Shown here: in pieces, positions 17,600 to 26,726 of the stretch | Position numbering within the stretch: the first letter of the stretch is position 1 | Layout: every line of letters starts with the position of its first letter | Assembly (NCBI GenBank): GCA_965263045.1 | Contig: CBDHGK010000020.1 | Location: 1 to 64,000, forward strand | Source: G963664115 sp965263045 | GTDB lineage: Bacteria > Acidobacteriota > Terriglobia > 20CM-2-55-15 | Direction: 5' to 3' | DNA length: 64,000 bases | The notes under the pieces: generated by a model | Told to the model about the DNA's origin: nothing | The model's database searches: none | What the model saw: the letters and a program-made list of their open reading frames with translations, nothing else | Position numbers and translations under genes: made by a program

Positions 17600-18079
17600 G
17601 TTCGTATTATCGACAGTATCGATAGCGAGACCGATGTCGTCGGTCAGTCGTTCAGGGCCAGGCTGGAAGAACCCCTGATGGTCGAAAGTATTGAGGTCGC
17701 GCCGCGGGGTTCGGACATTCGCGGCCGCATCGTCGAAGTTCAGAGCGCGGGCCGCGTCAGGGGATCGGCCGAACTGCAGCTCGAATTGAGCCAAATAGTC
17801 GTCAACAGGATTCCCTATGCGTTGACCACCGCTGAGTATTCCGAGGTGGGTGAGGGCCGCGGTGAGGAGACAGCCGCGCGCGTTGGTACAGGGGCCGGGC
17901 TCGGGGCTCTGATCGGATTGATCGCGGGTGGCGGTAAGGGTGCCGCAATTGGTGCGGGAGTCGGTGCTGGCGCCGCCGGCGCCGTTCAGGTGATGACCAA
18001 GGGCGAGCGCTTGAATATTCCTGCCGAAACCCTGCTTGGATTTACGCTGAGCCAACCCTTAATTATTGCTGCACGGTAG
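17600..18079 (+). pseudogene. Glycine-zipper envelope gene, 3' half
   Basis: Resumes in frame after the second TGCTT. It reads VRIIDSIDSETDVVGQSFRA, a domain with SAELQLELSQIVVNRIPYAL, then a glycine zipper (GAGLGALIGLIAGGGKGAAI and following) and NIPAETLLGFTLSQPL. This is typical of outer-envelope proteins with a stress-related glycine zipper. An internal ATG at 17678 could start a 133-aa product, but that would lack a signal peptide. Confidence 0.8.
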
Positions 18080-18118
18080 AGTCCTCGGTCAGAAGGTCGC
18101 GATATAAGACTCCGCTCG

Positions 18119-18146
18119 GTTGTTCAGACAGGAATGTCTGAACAAC
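18119..18146. terminator. Strong hairpin after the glycine-zipper gene
   Basis: Perfect 12-bp arms (GTTGTTCAGACA / TGTCTGAACAAC) with loop GGAA, 40 bp after the stop. There is no T-run, so it may be a Rho-aided or bidirectional terminator or a processing hairpin. An IS5-family element lies 12 bp further on. Confidence 0.5.
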
Positions 18147-18215
18147 TGGCAACCCTCCAGCGTTGTTGCATGGATCGGGGCGGAGATGGAATTCGCCCTT
18201 TCCCAAGCGATAGCG

Positions 18216-19187
18216 TCAGGCGTTGCGTTCGAACACGGGACGTCCGAGTGTGGTCATTGTGTTCAGAACTTTCTGACCGACCTGAATCTCCGTGATTTGC
18301 CTGGAGAAGCTGCGAGATTTGAGCTTGGGGCCGATCACGCTCTTCCAACGGCCGATCTGCGTTTCTATCCGGCTGCGCTGGTTGTACCCTGTGGCCAGTT
18401 GCCAGGCCATGCGGCCGTTGCTGCGGATCTGGGCAATATGGCGATCCCGAACGGTTGGATCCCGCGCCGATTGCGGGCGGATCACTGCGTTCTTCGGCGG
18501 CGGTATAACCACATCCAGGGTCTCCCCATACCGTTCCCTCAGCAGATCCCGTGTAAACGCTCCATCATAGGCACCGTCAGCCAGAAAGCCCGTGACCGGG
18601 GCATCGAGTTGATCCAGGAGCCCGGGTAAGGCGGTGCTGTCTCCAACGTCATAGTGAGTCAGATTGGCGCAAACAATCGCACCGCTGGCCAGGTCCAGTC
18701 CGAGGTGGAGTTTGTGCCAGCGGCGGCGTATTCCCCTGGTTTTATGATTCTGCGCGAGCCATCCTGCTTCTCCGAAGATCTTGAGGCCGGTACTGTCCAC
18801 CACCAGATGGACAGGCACAGACCCGGCTTGCCTCACCGCCTGAGCGATGCTCAAGCCGTTTGCACGACGCGACAGTGTGGAGAAGTCCGGCACCCGTATA
18901 TCCAGCCCCATGAGCGTGCCGATGGAGTCCATCACCCCTGCGTTTGTCGCAACGCAAGCCGATACGTCGTGCGCAGCGTCAGGCATGTCTCAATAGCCAG
19001 ATCCGAGTATCTCCGCTGGCCACCCCGCGACGTGCGGCGCGGCGCGCTCCACACACTTTGAGCCTCATCACTGACCCAAATCGTCAGATCACCCCGCTGG
19101 CGCAGGCTCTCGTTATATTCTGCCCAGTTGATCATCCGGTACTGCGCCTTATCAAACTTGTGCCGTCGCGCTGCGTTGAACTTATGT
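18216..19187 (-). pseudogene. IS5-family transposase, frameshifted and split by IS3
   Basis: The N-terminal frame reads RRHKFDKAQYRMINWAEYNE to LALRQTQG and stops. The next frame continues VMDSIGTLMGLDIRVPDFST to GRPVFE. One base is missing near 18935-18945. IS903-group hallmarks include DFSTLSRRA, HLVVDSTGLKIFGE, FLADGAYDG and GYNQRSRIETQIGRWK, with DDE at VDSTG, ADGAYD and RIET. The first codons (M-P-H) lie at 20667-20674, beyond the IS3 insertion. Doubly inactivated. Confidence 0.88.
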
Positions 19188-19295
19188 TTGAGTGCGCCCT
19201 TCCGACTGGAGACTTTTCCCAAAAGTTTAGTACAGAATTATCGGCATAGAGCGACGGCCTGAAACGAGTGGAATGAGAGCCCGCCGTCGAGGCTG

Positions 19296-19405
19296 TGGAA
19301 AATGTGGTAAAGCAGAGCGTTTTTTGCGAGGCTTTTCCAAACGGCTGTGGGAATCCGTGTTGTTTACGGATTTCCATCAGACGTGGCATTTTCCACAGCT
19401 TCTCG
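19296..19405. repeat. Hairpin block in the IS3 leader
   Basis: Outer arms CTGTGGAAAATG (19300) and CATTTTCCACAG are perfect 12-bp complements. An inner hairpin GGAATCCGT / ACGGATTTCC is separated by GTTGTTT. A related block lies near the end of the IS21 element at 56340-56430. It sits just upstream of orfA and could fold in RNA or DNA. Confidence 0.6.
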
Positions 19406-19450
19406 CGCGAGTCGTTTTTGGGCCGGTCGCAAAGGACACCGATATTCGAA

Positions 19451-20640
19451 ATGGGAAAAATCCGTCGAAAGTTCGAACCCGAATTCAAACGCCAAATGGT
19501 CGAACAGGTCGAGACCGGGCAAGTAACGATGGCCCAGGCCGCACGCGAGTATCAAATTTCGCGAAGCCTGATCGAACGGTGGCGAAAACAGTATCGCAGC
19601 AACGTCAGCGCTCTGGCAGACCAGCCGTCCCGACAGGAGCGCCAATTGGAAGCCGAGAACGAGAAGCTGAAGGCGAAGATCGGCGACCTGGTCATGCAAA
19701 TCGAACACCTAAAAAAACTGCAAGTTTGGGTTCGACAGCGGAAAAGCGCCAATACGTCCGCGATCACCTCGAACAACTTGGATCAGTTTCGAAAGCGTGC
19801 CAAGTGACCGGCTTGGCGCCCAGCAGCTACTACTACAAGCCGGACCGATCGGACCGGCAGCGGCGTGAAGCCGAGGATGAGAAACTGCGTCTCCAGATCG
19901 ACGACATTCATGCTGAATTCCCGGGTTACGGCTACCGTCGCATCGTGCGGGAACTGGACCGTCGTGGCATCCAGGTCAACGCCAAACGTGTTCGCCGCGT
20001 AATGGGCAAGTACGATCTCGGACCCATCGTTTGGCGTGCGTTCATACGGACCACCGATTCGAAACACCAGCTACCGATCTATCCGAATCTGATCAAGAAT
20101 CGGAAGGTTCGTGCACTCAACGAAGTGTGGGTCGCCGACATCACTTACATCCGGATTCGCTCCAGCTTCGTCTATCTGGCGGCGATTCTGGATCTGTATT
20201 CTCGCAGGATCGTCGGTTGGGCGATCTCCAAGCGGATCGACAGCGCCCTGTGCGTCGCCGCTCTTCGCATGGCTCTCGACTCTCGGCGGCCTGGTCCCGA
20301 CTGCATTCACCACTCAGACCGCGGCAGCCAGTACGCTTCGGCCGACTATGTCGACCTACTCGGTGAACACGGGGTCCAGATCAGCATGTCTGCCAAGGGC
20401 AATCCCTACAACAATGCATTCATCGAGTCGTTCTACAAGACTCTCAAATACGAGGAGGTTCACTTATGGAACTATGAAACCTACGACGACGTGATCGAAA
20501 GGCTTCCCTTCTTCATCGAGGAAGTCTATAACTTCAAGCGCCTTCACTCCTCTATCGGCTACGTTCCGCCGAATGAGTTTGAAGACGCTCTTGTGAACAT
20601 GAAACCCGCTGATCGGCCTGTACTAATCCTAGGGAAATAA
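19451..20640 (+). CDS. IS3-family transposase OrfAB (programmed -1 frameshift)
   Basis: OrfA (19451-19807, 118 aa) starts MGKIRRKFEPEFKRQMVEQV, with a helix-turn-helix (MAQAAREYQISRSLIERW) and a leucine-zipper region. At 19711-19717 there is A_AAA_AAA in the OrfA frame, a classic IS3 slippery site. Slipping back one base joins OrfB, which reads KTASLGSTAEKRQYVRDHL to 20640. OrfB has DDE residues in WVADITYI, HHSDRGSQY and NAFIESFYKTLK. The frame is intact, so the element may be active. Confidence 0.9.
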
Positions 20641-20743
20641 CTCTCCAGTTCACGGGGCGCACTCCATGTGGCATCTAAGTTATTCCCAGTGTTGAAAAAC
20701 ACAATGATAAGGCATCCTTCGGGATGATCCATGCAACAACGCT

Positions 20744-20963
20744 ACTAAAGACTTAATGAGACTAATCGAAGGGGTCGGACGGCGGAAAATCCAGCAACTT
20801 GATGGACCGCACACCTTCGGAAGATGTCAAACTGTGGGGTGGACGAACATGCCATCGGCGACCCTGAAGAAGGCCGCGATGTTGGCGCACTAGAGGTCGT
20901 TGCTGGTTCCCGTTGAACGCGTCCTTCTCGTGTTCTCCTCGTGCGCTCTGTTGCCAGTCCTGC
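20744..20963. other. Intergenic region downstream of ald
   Basis: No gene, repeat or clear terminator is seen between the IS5 end and the ald stop. Confidence 0.4.
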
Positions 20964-22028
20964 TCATGACAGGGCCTCCTTCACGGCGGCATGCACGATT
21001 TCACCACCGATTACGTTAGCGGCCTCGCGCAGTACCGGATCGTTAAGGTCGGGATCGGATGCGAGCCTGAGCGCATACGGTACCAGAGCGCTTGAGAGTG
21101 CCTGGGAACTGGTACGGGGTACCGCGCCGGGCATATTTGTCACACCGAAGTGGACAACGTCGTCGACGATGAACGTCGGATCTTCATACGTGGTTGGTCG
21201 AATCGTCTCGACACACCCGCCCTGGTCGATCGACACATCCACGATCACACTGCCTTCTTTCATGCGGTGAACCAAGGAGGCATCCACTGCTTTTGGCGCG
21301 CGGGCACCCGGCACAAGAACCGCTCCAACGAACAGATCGGCATCCAGGACCGCCGCCTCAACCAAGTCGGGGTAGGACGGTAATGCCGTGACGTTGGAAC
21401 CCAGCGCATGGGCTCGAACTTGGCTACGCCGGCTGCGCGATAGTACGGTGACTCGCGCACCCAGAGACGCTGCCACGTCTGCGGCATTCAAGCCCACACT
21501 GCCTGCACCCAGAACCACAACATGACCGCGGTCAGACGACGGCAATCCCCCCAGCATGACTCCTCTGCCGCCATTGTGACTCTGCAGCAACGTCGTTCCG
21601 ATCTGCGTGGCAAGACGGCCCGCAATCTCGCTCATGGGCGCAAGGATCGGAAGGCGTCCGCCCTCCATCACGGTTTCCCAGGCCACGGCCTTGAGGCCTT
21701 TCTCGACCAGTACGCGGGCCAGGACCGGAACCGCGGCAAGGTGCAGGAAACAAAACAGCAGATGATCGCCATGGAGGAGATCGTATTCGGCTTCGATCGG
21801 CTCCTTCACCTTGACGATCATTTTCGCCTCGCCGTAAAGCGCTGCGGCATCCGGCACTGTCTTCACGCCAACGGCCTCGAAGTCGTCGTCAGAATAGCCT
21901 GTGAACAATCCCGCTCCGGACTGCAACAGAACTTCATGACCGGCACGTACCAGTTCAGCCGCCGCCGCGGGGATCATCGCGACCCGCCCCTCTTTTGGTT
22001 TGATTTCAGTTGGAATACCTATACGCAC
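20964..22028 (-). CDS. ald: Alanine dehydrogenase
   Basis: 354 aa (family about 370). It starts MRIGIPTEIKPKEGRVAMIP, the substrate-binding N terminus. The catalytic Lys lies in IVKVKEPIEAEY and His in FCFLHLAAVP. The NAD-binding loop is VVVLGAGSVGLNAADVAASL; the active-site Asp is in VDVSIDQGGC; the closing motif is HFGVTNMPGAVPRTSSQAL. It interconverts L-alanine and pyruvate plus ammonium with NAD. Monocistronic; the truncated IS5 copy begins about 105 bp upstream of its start and might affect its promoter. Confidence 0.95.
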   Translation of the reverse strand: MRIGIPTEIKPKEGRVAMIPAAAAELVRAGHEVLLQSGAGLFTGYSDDDFEAVGVKTVPDAAALYGEAKMIVKVKEPIEAEYDLLHGDHLLFCFLHLAAVPVLARVLVEKGLKAVAWETVMEGGRLPILAPMSEIAGRLATQIGTTLLQSHNGGRGVMLGGLPSSDRGHVVVLGAGSVGLNAADVAASLGARVTVLSRSRRSQVRAHALGSNVTALPSYPDLVEAAVLDADLFVGAVLVPGARAPKAVDASLVHRMKEGSVIVDVSIDQGGCVETIRPTTYEDPTFIVDDVVHFGVTNMPGAVPRTSSQALSSALVPYALRLASDPDLNDPVLREAANVIGGEIVHAAVKEALS

Positions 22029-22132
22029 GATTTCTCCTGATCACCTCAGTGAGTATATGAGTAGCCGTTAAAGAGTCTCGTCATCGAAGGAACCCATCGC
22101 GTCCGCGAGCAATCGAATGATTTCCGGCACGG

Positions 22133-22796
22133 AGCGTTGTTGCATGGATCGGGGTGGAGATGGAATTCGCCCTTTCCCAAGCGATAGCGTCAGGCGATGC
22201 GTTCGAACACAGGCCGTCCGAGTGCGGTCATTGTGTTCAGGACTTTTTGGCCGAGTTGGATCTCCGTGATTTGCCTGGAGAAGCTGGGGGAGTTGAACTT
22301 GGGGCCGATGACACCCTTCCAACGGCCGATCTGTGTTTCTATCCGGCTGCGCTGGTTGTACCCTGTGGCCGCCTGCCAGGCCATGCGGCCATTGCTGCGG
22401 ATCTGGGCAATATGGCGATCCCGAACCGTCGGATCCCGCGCCGATTGCCGGCGGATCACTGCGTTCTTCGGCGGCGGTATAACCACATCCAGGATCTCCC
22501 CATACCGATGCCTCAGCAGATCCCGTGTGGTCGCTCCATCATAGGCGCCGTCAGCCAGAAAGCCCGTGACCGGGGCATCGAATTGATCCAGGAGCCCGGG
22601 TAATGCAGTGCTGTCTCCAACGTCATCGTGAGTCAGGTCGGCGCAAACAATCGCACCGCTATGGAGGTCCAGTCCGAGGTGGAGTTTGCGCCAGCGGCGG
22701 CGTATTCCCCTGGTTTTATGATTCTGCGCGAGCCATTCTCCCTCGCCGAAGATCTTGAGGCCGGTACTGTCCACCACCAGATGGACAGGCACAGAT
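22133..22796 (-). mobile_element. Truncated IS5-family copy
   Basis: Right end AGCGTTGTTGCATGG at 22133, followed by the C-terminal two thirds of a transposase (200 aa, VHLVVDSTGLKIFGEGEWLA to GRPVFERIA). About 85-90% identical by eye to the copy at 18159. It ends abruptly at 22796 against a phage portal remnant, with the N-terminal coding part lost. Confidence 0.88.
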
Positions 22797-22897
22797 CCGG
22801 TTTGCTTCCCGCCAGCATTCCGGATTGCCGCACCGTCGCCGCTTTGGTTTGAAACCCGGATCGCTCGATGGTGGTGTCTCCCTGCTGAAGCCCATGA

Positions 22898-23100
22898 TTA
22901 CGCCGCATCGTCTTCCGGCAGCAACAGCCCGGAAAGCGTTGCTGCATGTTCAACGGCCATTCCCGCTTCAACCATCGACTTGAACGATCGCGCACGCGCT
23001 TAGATGTCGCTGGCAAACAGACGCTCGAACGTCAGGTTCACTTCCGGCAACAGCTTCACCCGCATCTCCTGAATCAAAACCGCCGCGAATGGGCTTAGTG
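22898..23100 (-). pseudogene. Phage portal-protein C-terminal remnant
   Basis: The frame reads LSPFAAVLIQEMRVKLLPEV, then NLTFERLFASDI, TAA (23002-23000), ARARSFKSMVEAGMAV and AATLSGLLLPEDDAA, ending at TAA 22898. The pattern (ASDI-x-ARA.SFKSMV.AGM...ALSGLL) is that of phage portal proteins. The in-frame stop and missing N terminus show it is dead. No other head genes are nearby. Confidence 0.6.
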
Positions 23101-23132
23101 TGGAGTGCAGGTAGGCTTTTTACCTTTCCTGG

Positions 23133-23390
23133 TTAACGTTTCTTCGCGGCTTTCTTCGCTACTCTCTTTTCCGCCGCCGCTGCTTTCTTCAATTCCGCTT
23201 CCGCTTTCGCCTTGTTTGCCTTGCGGGTCGCTGCGCGCTTTGCTGCCGCTTCCGCTTTCTTTGCTGCCGCTGCCGCCGCTTCCACGTTTGCCTTTCGGGT
23301 TGCTGCACCCTTCAGAGCTGCATCCCGCCGTTTCTGCTGCTCCTTCGTTAAACGCGGCGCTTTCTTCGCTGCTTTTTTCTTGCTTGCCAT
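23133..23390 (-). CDS. Lys/Ala-rich basic protein (histone H1-like)
   Basis: 85 aa from ATG 23390, with AGGAG 6 nt upstream. Composition is almost only Lys, Ala, Arg and Glu (KAAKKAPRLTKEQQKRRDAA, AAAKRAATRKANKAKAE), so a long helical, DNA-binding tail is likely. Similar small proteins occur beside phage structural genes and in chromosomal H1-like families. The coding DNA is itself repetitive (GCTTTCTTCGC-type units), so it can look like a repeat array. Confidence 0.55.
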   Translation of the reverse strand: MASKKKAAKKAPRLTKEQQKRRDAALKGAATRKANVEAAAAAAKKAEAAAKRAATRKANKAKAEAELKKAAAAEKRVAKKAAKKR

Positions 23391-23517
23391 TGGTTCTCCT
23401 TTTCGTTGTGGCGCCCCTGGTTTCTTGGACAGATAGAACACACCATAATCAAGCCGCCGGTTCGAGAGCAAGATGTTCTCACATGGGGCGTGGACGAAGA
23501 TTCGCGGCAAATGGTCG

Positions 23518-23994
23518 GTCCCTTTCTATTCCGCGGATCGTCAACGGGTCTTGATCCCCCGTGGCGCGCGAGTCGTCGGCAGCGTTCAGGCCGTTGCCGG
23601 GGCCGATCAGGAGCGCCTCGCCGTTGCCTTTCACCGCATCATCTGACCCGACGGCCGGAGCGTCTCACTCGAATTCAACGGCCTCAACCAGATTGGGGAA
23701 AGCGCGCTCAAGGACGCAGTCAACAGGCATTATTTCTCGATGTTCGCCGGGGCCGGGGCCGTCGGCATCCTTTCCGGCCTGACCGCCATCGGCTCAAACC
23801 CCTATGCCGGAGGCCGCGCGGGCTTCCAGGCCGGGGCCAGTCAGGGGCTGGGTGAAGCTGCCATTCAGATTCTCAACCGCTTCCTGAATCGCCTGCCCAC
23901 CATCACGATTCGCGCGGGCCATCGCTTGCGAATCTGGTTCACCGGCGACGTTCTCATACCGCCGTCGCCTCAGCCGACAGGGGGAATCCAATGA
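23518..23994 (+). pseudogene. virB10/trbI remnant
   Basis: The frame reads VPFYSADRQRVLIPRGARVV, the core of VirB10. It meets TGA at 23644-23646 (HRII-stop-PDGRS), then continues SVSLEFNGLNQIGESALKDA, NRHYFSMFAGAGAVG and LNRFLNRLPTITIRAGHRLR. The N terminus (membrane span and Pro-rich part) is missing and the body has a nonsense codon. VirB10 bridges both membranes in type IV secretion. The end overlaps the next gene by ATGA, so the operon order is original. Confidence 0.8.
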
Positions 23995-24848
23995 AATCAC
24001 ATCCTATCGCTTTCTCGCTTTCTCTCGTCCTCACGGGGGTCTTTGCCATGCCGCCGAGCGCGGGCGCGCAATTCGACCTGGACCTGCAAGCCACAGAGAT
24101 CGGAAATCAACTTCAGGAGATCCTCAATCGGATCACGCGCTACACGACATTGCTCAGTCAATTCACAAGCCTCGACTGTTCGGCGCAGGGCATGGCCGCG
24201 GGCGCACAGGCCACGCCATTGAACGAGGCCGCCGTTGTCTGCGACTCCCTCAACATGCTCGGCGCGTTCAGAGATTCCTACCGGCAGCTACTTCAAGCAC
24301 CGACGGATCTGCTCAATACCGCCCCGCCTCTTCCAGACTGGCGCGACGTGTTGGGAGCCGCGGATACCGTCACCGAGGCCGATATTCGGAACGTCTACCC
24401 GGGCAGCGCCGATCGGCCAGTGGCCACCTTCCTGCGCCGGCGCGACTACGCCGATCGCAGCGTCGTCCTGGCACATGCGCGGGCCGATGCCTCGACCGCA
24501 CTTACGGATGCTTTGGACGCGGCCCAGGCCGTTGTTGCGGATCTTGAAGCGCAGAACAGCGTCACCACGACGGCTCTTGCACAAACTCAGGTGGCTGCCG
24601 CGCTCACTCGAGCGCGCTTACTCGTCGCACTCTCTAACCTTCGCTCTCACGAGGCAGCCGCTCAAGCGGCGGATGCCTACAACGCAGAAGTGGCGCGGCG
24701 GCAGATCGAGTCGCGGCGGCTGGCCGATCGTGCCGCTCTTGAAGCGCAATGGGCCGAGGAACAGGCAACCATAGCCGCCGCGGCCGATCAGAGAATCCAA
24801 TCCATGTACGGCGGCTTTCAGATCCCGGCCGGCCTGGGCGGGAACTAA
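23991..24848 (+). CDS. VirB5/TrbJ-like pilus-associated protein, copy 1
   Basis: 285 aa with a signal peptide (FSLSLVLTGVFAMPPSAGA). The mature protein is helical with coiled-coil character, as in VirB5/TrbJ minor pilins. A central block (WRDVLGAADTVTEADIRNVY to ARADA) and the last 55 aa (NAEVARRQIESRRLADRAAL to MYGGFQIPAGLGGN) are shared almost exactly with the next two genes; the rest is divergent. Overlaps the virB10 remnant by ATGA. Contains a Cys pair (DCSAQ, VVCDS) not seen in the other copies. Confidence 0.7.
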   Translation: MKSHPIAFSLSLVLTGVFAMPPSAGAQFDLDLQATEIGNQLQEILNRITRYTTLLSQFTSLDCSAQGMAAGAQATPLNEAAVVCDSLNMLGAFRDSYRQLLQAPTDLLNTAPPLPDWRDVLGAADTVTEADIRNVYPGSADRPVATFLRRRDYADRSVVLAHARADASTALTDALDAAQAVVADLEAQNSVTTTALAQTQVAAALTRARLLVALSNLRSHEAAAQAADAYNAEVARRQIESRRLADRAALEAQWAEEQATIAAAADQRIQSMYGGFQIPAGLGGN

Positions 24849-24879
24849 CGACCAGCACATTCATCAAGGAGCATCCCCA

Positions 24880-25770
24880 ATGAAGAAAACACTCATTGTC
24901 CTCTTTGCAATCGTTGCCTTGATCGGGAGCGCGGATTTCGAGACTGTCACCGCCCAAGATGGCGGCGTGGCCGCCTACCTCGTGATGATCGTCAACCAGG
25001 GCACACAGATTACTAATCAACTTACGGCCCTCACACGCATGACGGCCCATATCGACCAACTCACCGGGCAGTTCGAGCATCTGAAAGAATCCGCTCTGGG
25101 ACAGATCGGCGCAATTACAGATCCCATCGCCGATCTCGTTGCCGTGCCCACCGACCTGCTCAACACCACGCGCGACTGGCATTCCGATTTCACCGGCCCG
25201 GCCGGGAGCCTCGTGACTGCACTGACAGAACTGAGTGACGGCACATCGCTCAGTGAGAGATGGCGCGACGTGTTGCAAGAGGCGGACACCGTCACCGAGG
25301 CCGATATTCGGAACGTCTACCCGGGCAGCGCCGACGCAGCGGTGGCCGTCTTTCAGCGCCGGCGCGACTACGCCGATCGCAGCATTGTCCTGGCACATGC
25401 GCGGGCCGATGCCGCGGCCTCACTTGCGGCGACTGCGGTTGAGGTCCAGGACAAGATCGACACCGTAGCGGGGCAAAACAATGTTTCCGACACGGCGCTG
25501 CAACAAGCGATCCTTGCCGGAAATCTGTCTCAAGGACAGCTCACTACAGCACTGGCGCAGATGGAAGCTATGGACGCTTCGGCAGCCGCGGCCGCAGCCT
25601 ACAACGCAGAAGTGGCGCGGCGGCAGATCGAGGCGCGGCGGCTGGCCGATCGTGCCGCTCTTGAAGCGCAGTGGGCCGAGGAACAGGCGACCATAGCCGC
25701 GGCGGCCGATCAGAGAATCCAGTCCATGTACGGCGGCTTTCAGATCCCGGCCGGCCTGGGCGGGAACTAA
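24880..25770 (+). CDS. VirB5/TrbJ-like pilus-associated protein, copy 2
   Basis: 296 aa with a signal peptide (KKTLIVLFAIVALIGSADFE). It contains DPIADLVAVPTDLLNTTRDW, shared with copy 3 but not copy 1, then the common WRDVL...RRRDYADRS block and the common C terminus ending GLGGN. The segment between the shared blocks (AVEVQDKIDTVAGQNNV) is unique. The spacing of 31 nt from copy 1 keeps it in the same operon. A mosaic maintained by gene conversion is the simplest reading. Confidence 0.7.
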   Translation: MKKTLIVLFAIVALIGSADFETVTAQDGGVAAYLVMIVNQGTQITNQLTALTRMTAHIDQLTGQFEHLKESALGQIGAITDPIADLVAVPTDLLNTTRDWHSDFTGPAGSLVTALTELSDGTSLSERWRDVLQEADTVTEADIRNVYPGSADAAVAVFQRRRDYADRSIVLAHARADAAASLAATAVEVQDKIDTVAGQNNVSDTALQQAILAGNLSQGQLTTALAQMEAMDASAAAAAAYNAEVARRQIEARRLADRAALEAQWAEEQATIAAAADQRIQSMYGGFQIPAGLGGN

Positions 25771-25775
25771 ATACC

Positions 25776-26726
25776 ATGATGAAAAAACGGGTTATTACCT
25801 GGACGCTCCTGGTTGCACTGACCGCGGCCGTCCCGGCCTTCGGCATCTTCGGCATTCCGAGGCCCGAAGACTTGCTTATCTGGTTCGTTCTACGGCCGAT
25901 CATGCACGGCAATCAGCGGGCAATGATCGCCAACCAACTTGAGCAGCTTCGGCAGCTCGTGGAACAGTTACAGACTGCCCGGAGCCAGCTCACCCACGTC
26001 ACCGATTCCGTGCAGGGTCTGGTGGGTCCGATTGCAGACCCCATCGCCGATCTTGTTAGAGCTCCGACCGATCTACTCAACACCACGCGCGACTGGCACT
26101 CGGATTTCACCGGCCCGGCCGGCGACATGGTTACTTCTCTCGGCGACCTCACCGCCAACGGGGAGTCGTTCAGTCGGAGCTGGCGTGACGTGTTGGGAGC
26201 CGCCGACACCGTCACCGAGGCCGATATTCGGAACGTCTACCCGGGCAGCGCCGATCGAGCGGTGGCCGTCTTTCAGCGCCGGCGCGACTACGCCGATCGC
26301 AGCCTGGAATATGCCGGAGCCAGGGCCGACGCAGGGGCCGATCTGGTCGCAGTCCACCAGGCCACCACCGCGGCCTTGGGCCGCATCGGGGAGCGGATTG
26401 ATACGGACCCCGATACCGGCGGGCCGAACCGCTCATCGGCGGCGCTCACCGAGGGCGATGTTCTCGGCTCGCTCGCCGAAATCCGCACCCTGATCGGAAT
26501 TGGACGCAGCCGCGCCGCCGCCGCAACCCAGGACGCGGCGTCTCGTTTTCGTCAAGAGGAACTCCGGCGGGGGTATGCGGCGCGCCGGCTGGCCGATCGT
26601 GCCGCTCTTGAAGCGCAGTGGGCCGAGGAACAGGCAACCATAGCCGCGGCGGCCGATCAGAGAATCCAATCCATGTATGGCGGCTTTCAGATCCCGGACG
26701 GCCTGGGCGGGAACCAAATACCATGA
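25776..26726 (+). CDS. VirB5/TrbJ-like pilus-associated protein, copy 3
   Basis: 316 aa starting MMKKRVITWTLLVALTAAVP, a signal peptide. A long extra N-terminal coiled coil (QLEQLRQLVEQLQTARSQL) precedes the shared DPIADLV...DWHSDFTGPAG and WRDVLGAADTVTEADIRNVY blocks. A Gly/Pro-rich insert (DTDPDTGGPNRSS) is unique. The common C-terminal block ends MYGGFQIPDGLGGNQIP. The TGA overlaps the virB6 ATG, so translation is coupled. Confidence 0.7.
   Translation: MMKKRVITWTLLVALTAAVPAFGIFGIPRPEDLLIWFVLRPIMHGNQRAMIANQLEQLRQLVEQLQTARSQLTHVTDSVQGLVGPIADPIADLVRAPTDLLNTTRDWHSDFTGPAGDMVTSLGDLTANGESFSRSWRDVLGAADTVTEADIRNVYPGSADRAVAVFQRRRDYADRSLEYAGARADAGADLVAVHQATTAALGRIGERIDTDPDTGGPNRSSAALTEGDVLGSLAEIRTLIGIGRSRAAAATQDAASRFRQEELRRGYAARRLADRAALEAQWAEEQATIAAAADQRIQSMYGGFQIPDGLGGNQIP

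Larger units (their letters stand above)
19188..20666 (+). mobile_element. IS3-family element nested in IS5
   Basis: 1479 bp. The left end TTGAGTGCGCCC and right end GGGGCGCACTCCA are imperfect inverted repeats that extend inward (CTGGAGA, TTAGTACAG). TGT occurs on both sides (19185-19187 and 20667-20669), a 3-bp duplication. Excising the element plus one TGT restores ATG-CCA-CAT of the host transposase. Confidence 0.85.
18159..20743 (-). mobile_element. IS5-family (IS903-like) element carrying a nested IS3-family element
   Basis: The ends are AGCGTTGTTGCA (18159) and its reverse complement TGCAACAACGCT (to 20743). The IS3 element 19188-20666 sits inside. Removing it and one TGT copy leaves about 1.1 kb, a normal IS5 size. 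No target duplication could be recognised around the outer ends. Confidence 0.85.

Noticed and set aside
18216..19187. Programmed frameshifting in the IS5-family transposase
   Set aside because: No slippery heptamer at the shift point, and the truncated second copy reads through its part without such a site; a simple indel fits better.
18159..20743. A 9-bp target duplication around the IS5 element
   Set aside because: The flanks (ACCCTCC before, ACTAAAG after) do not match.
23133..23390. Repeated GCTTTCTTCGC-type units resembling a direct-repeat or CRISPR array
   Set aside because: They are codons of a Lys/Ala-rich protein with an intact frame and ribosome site; unit spacing is irregular and there are no spacers.
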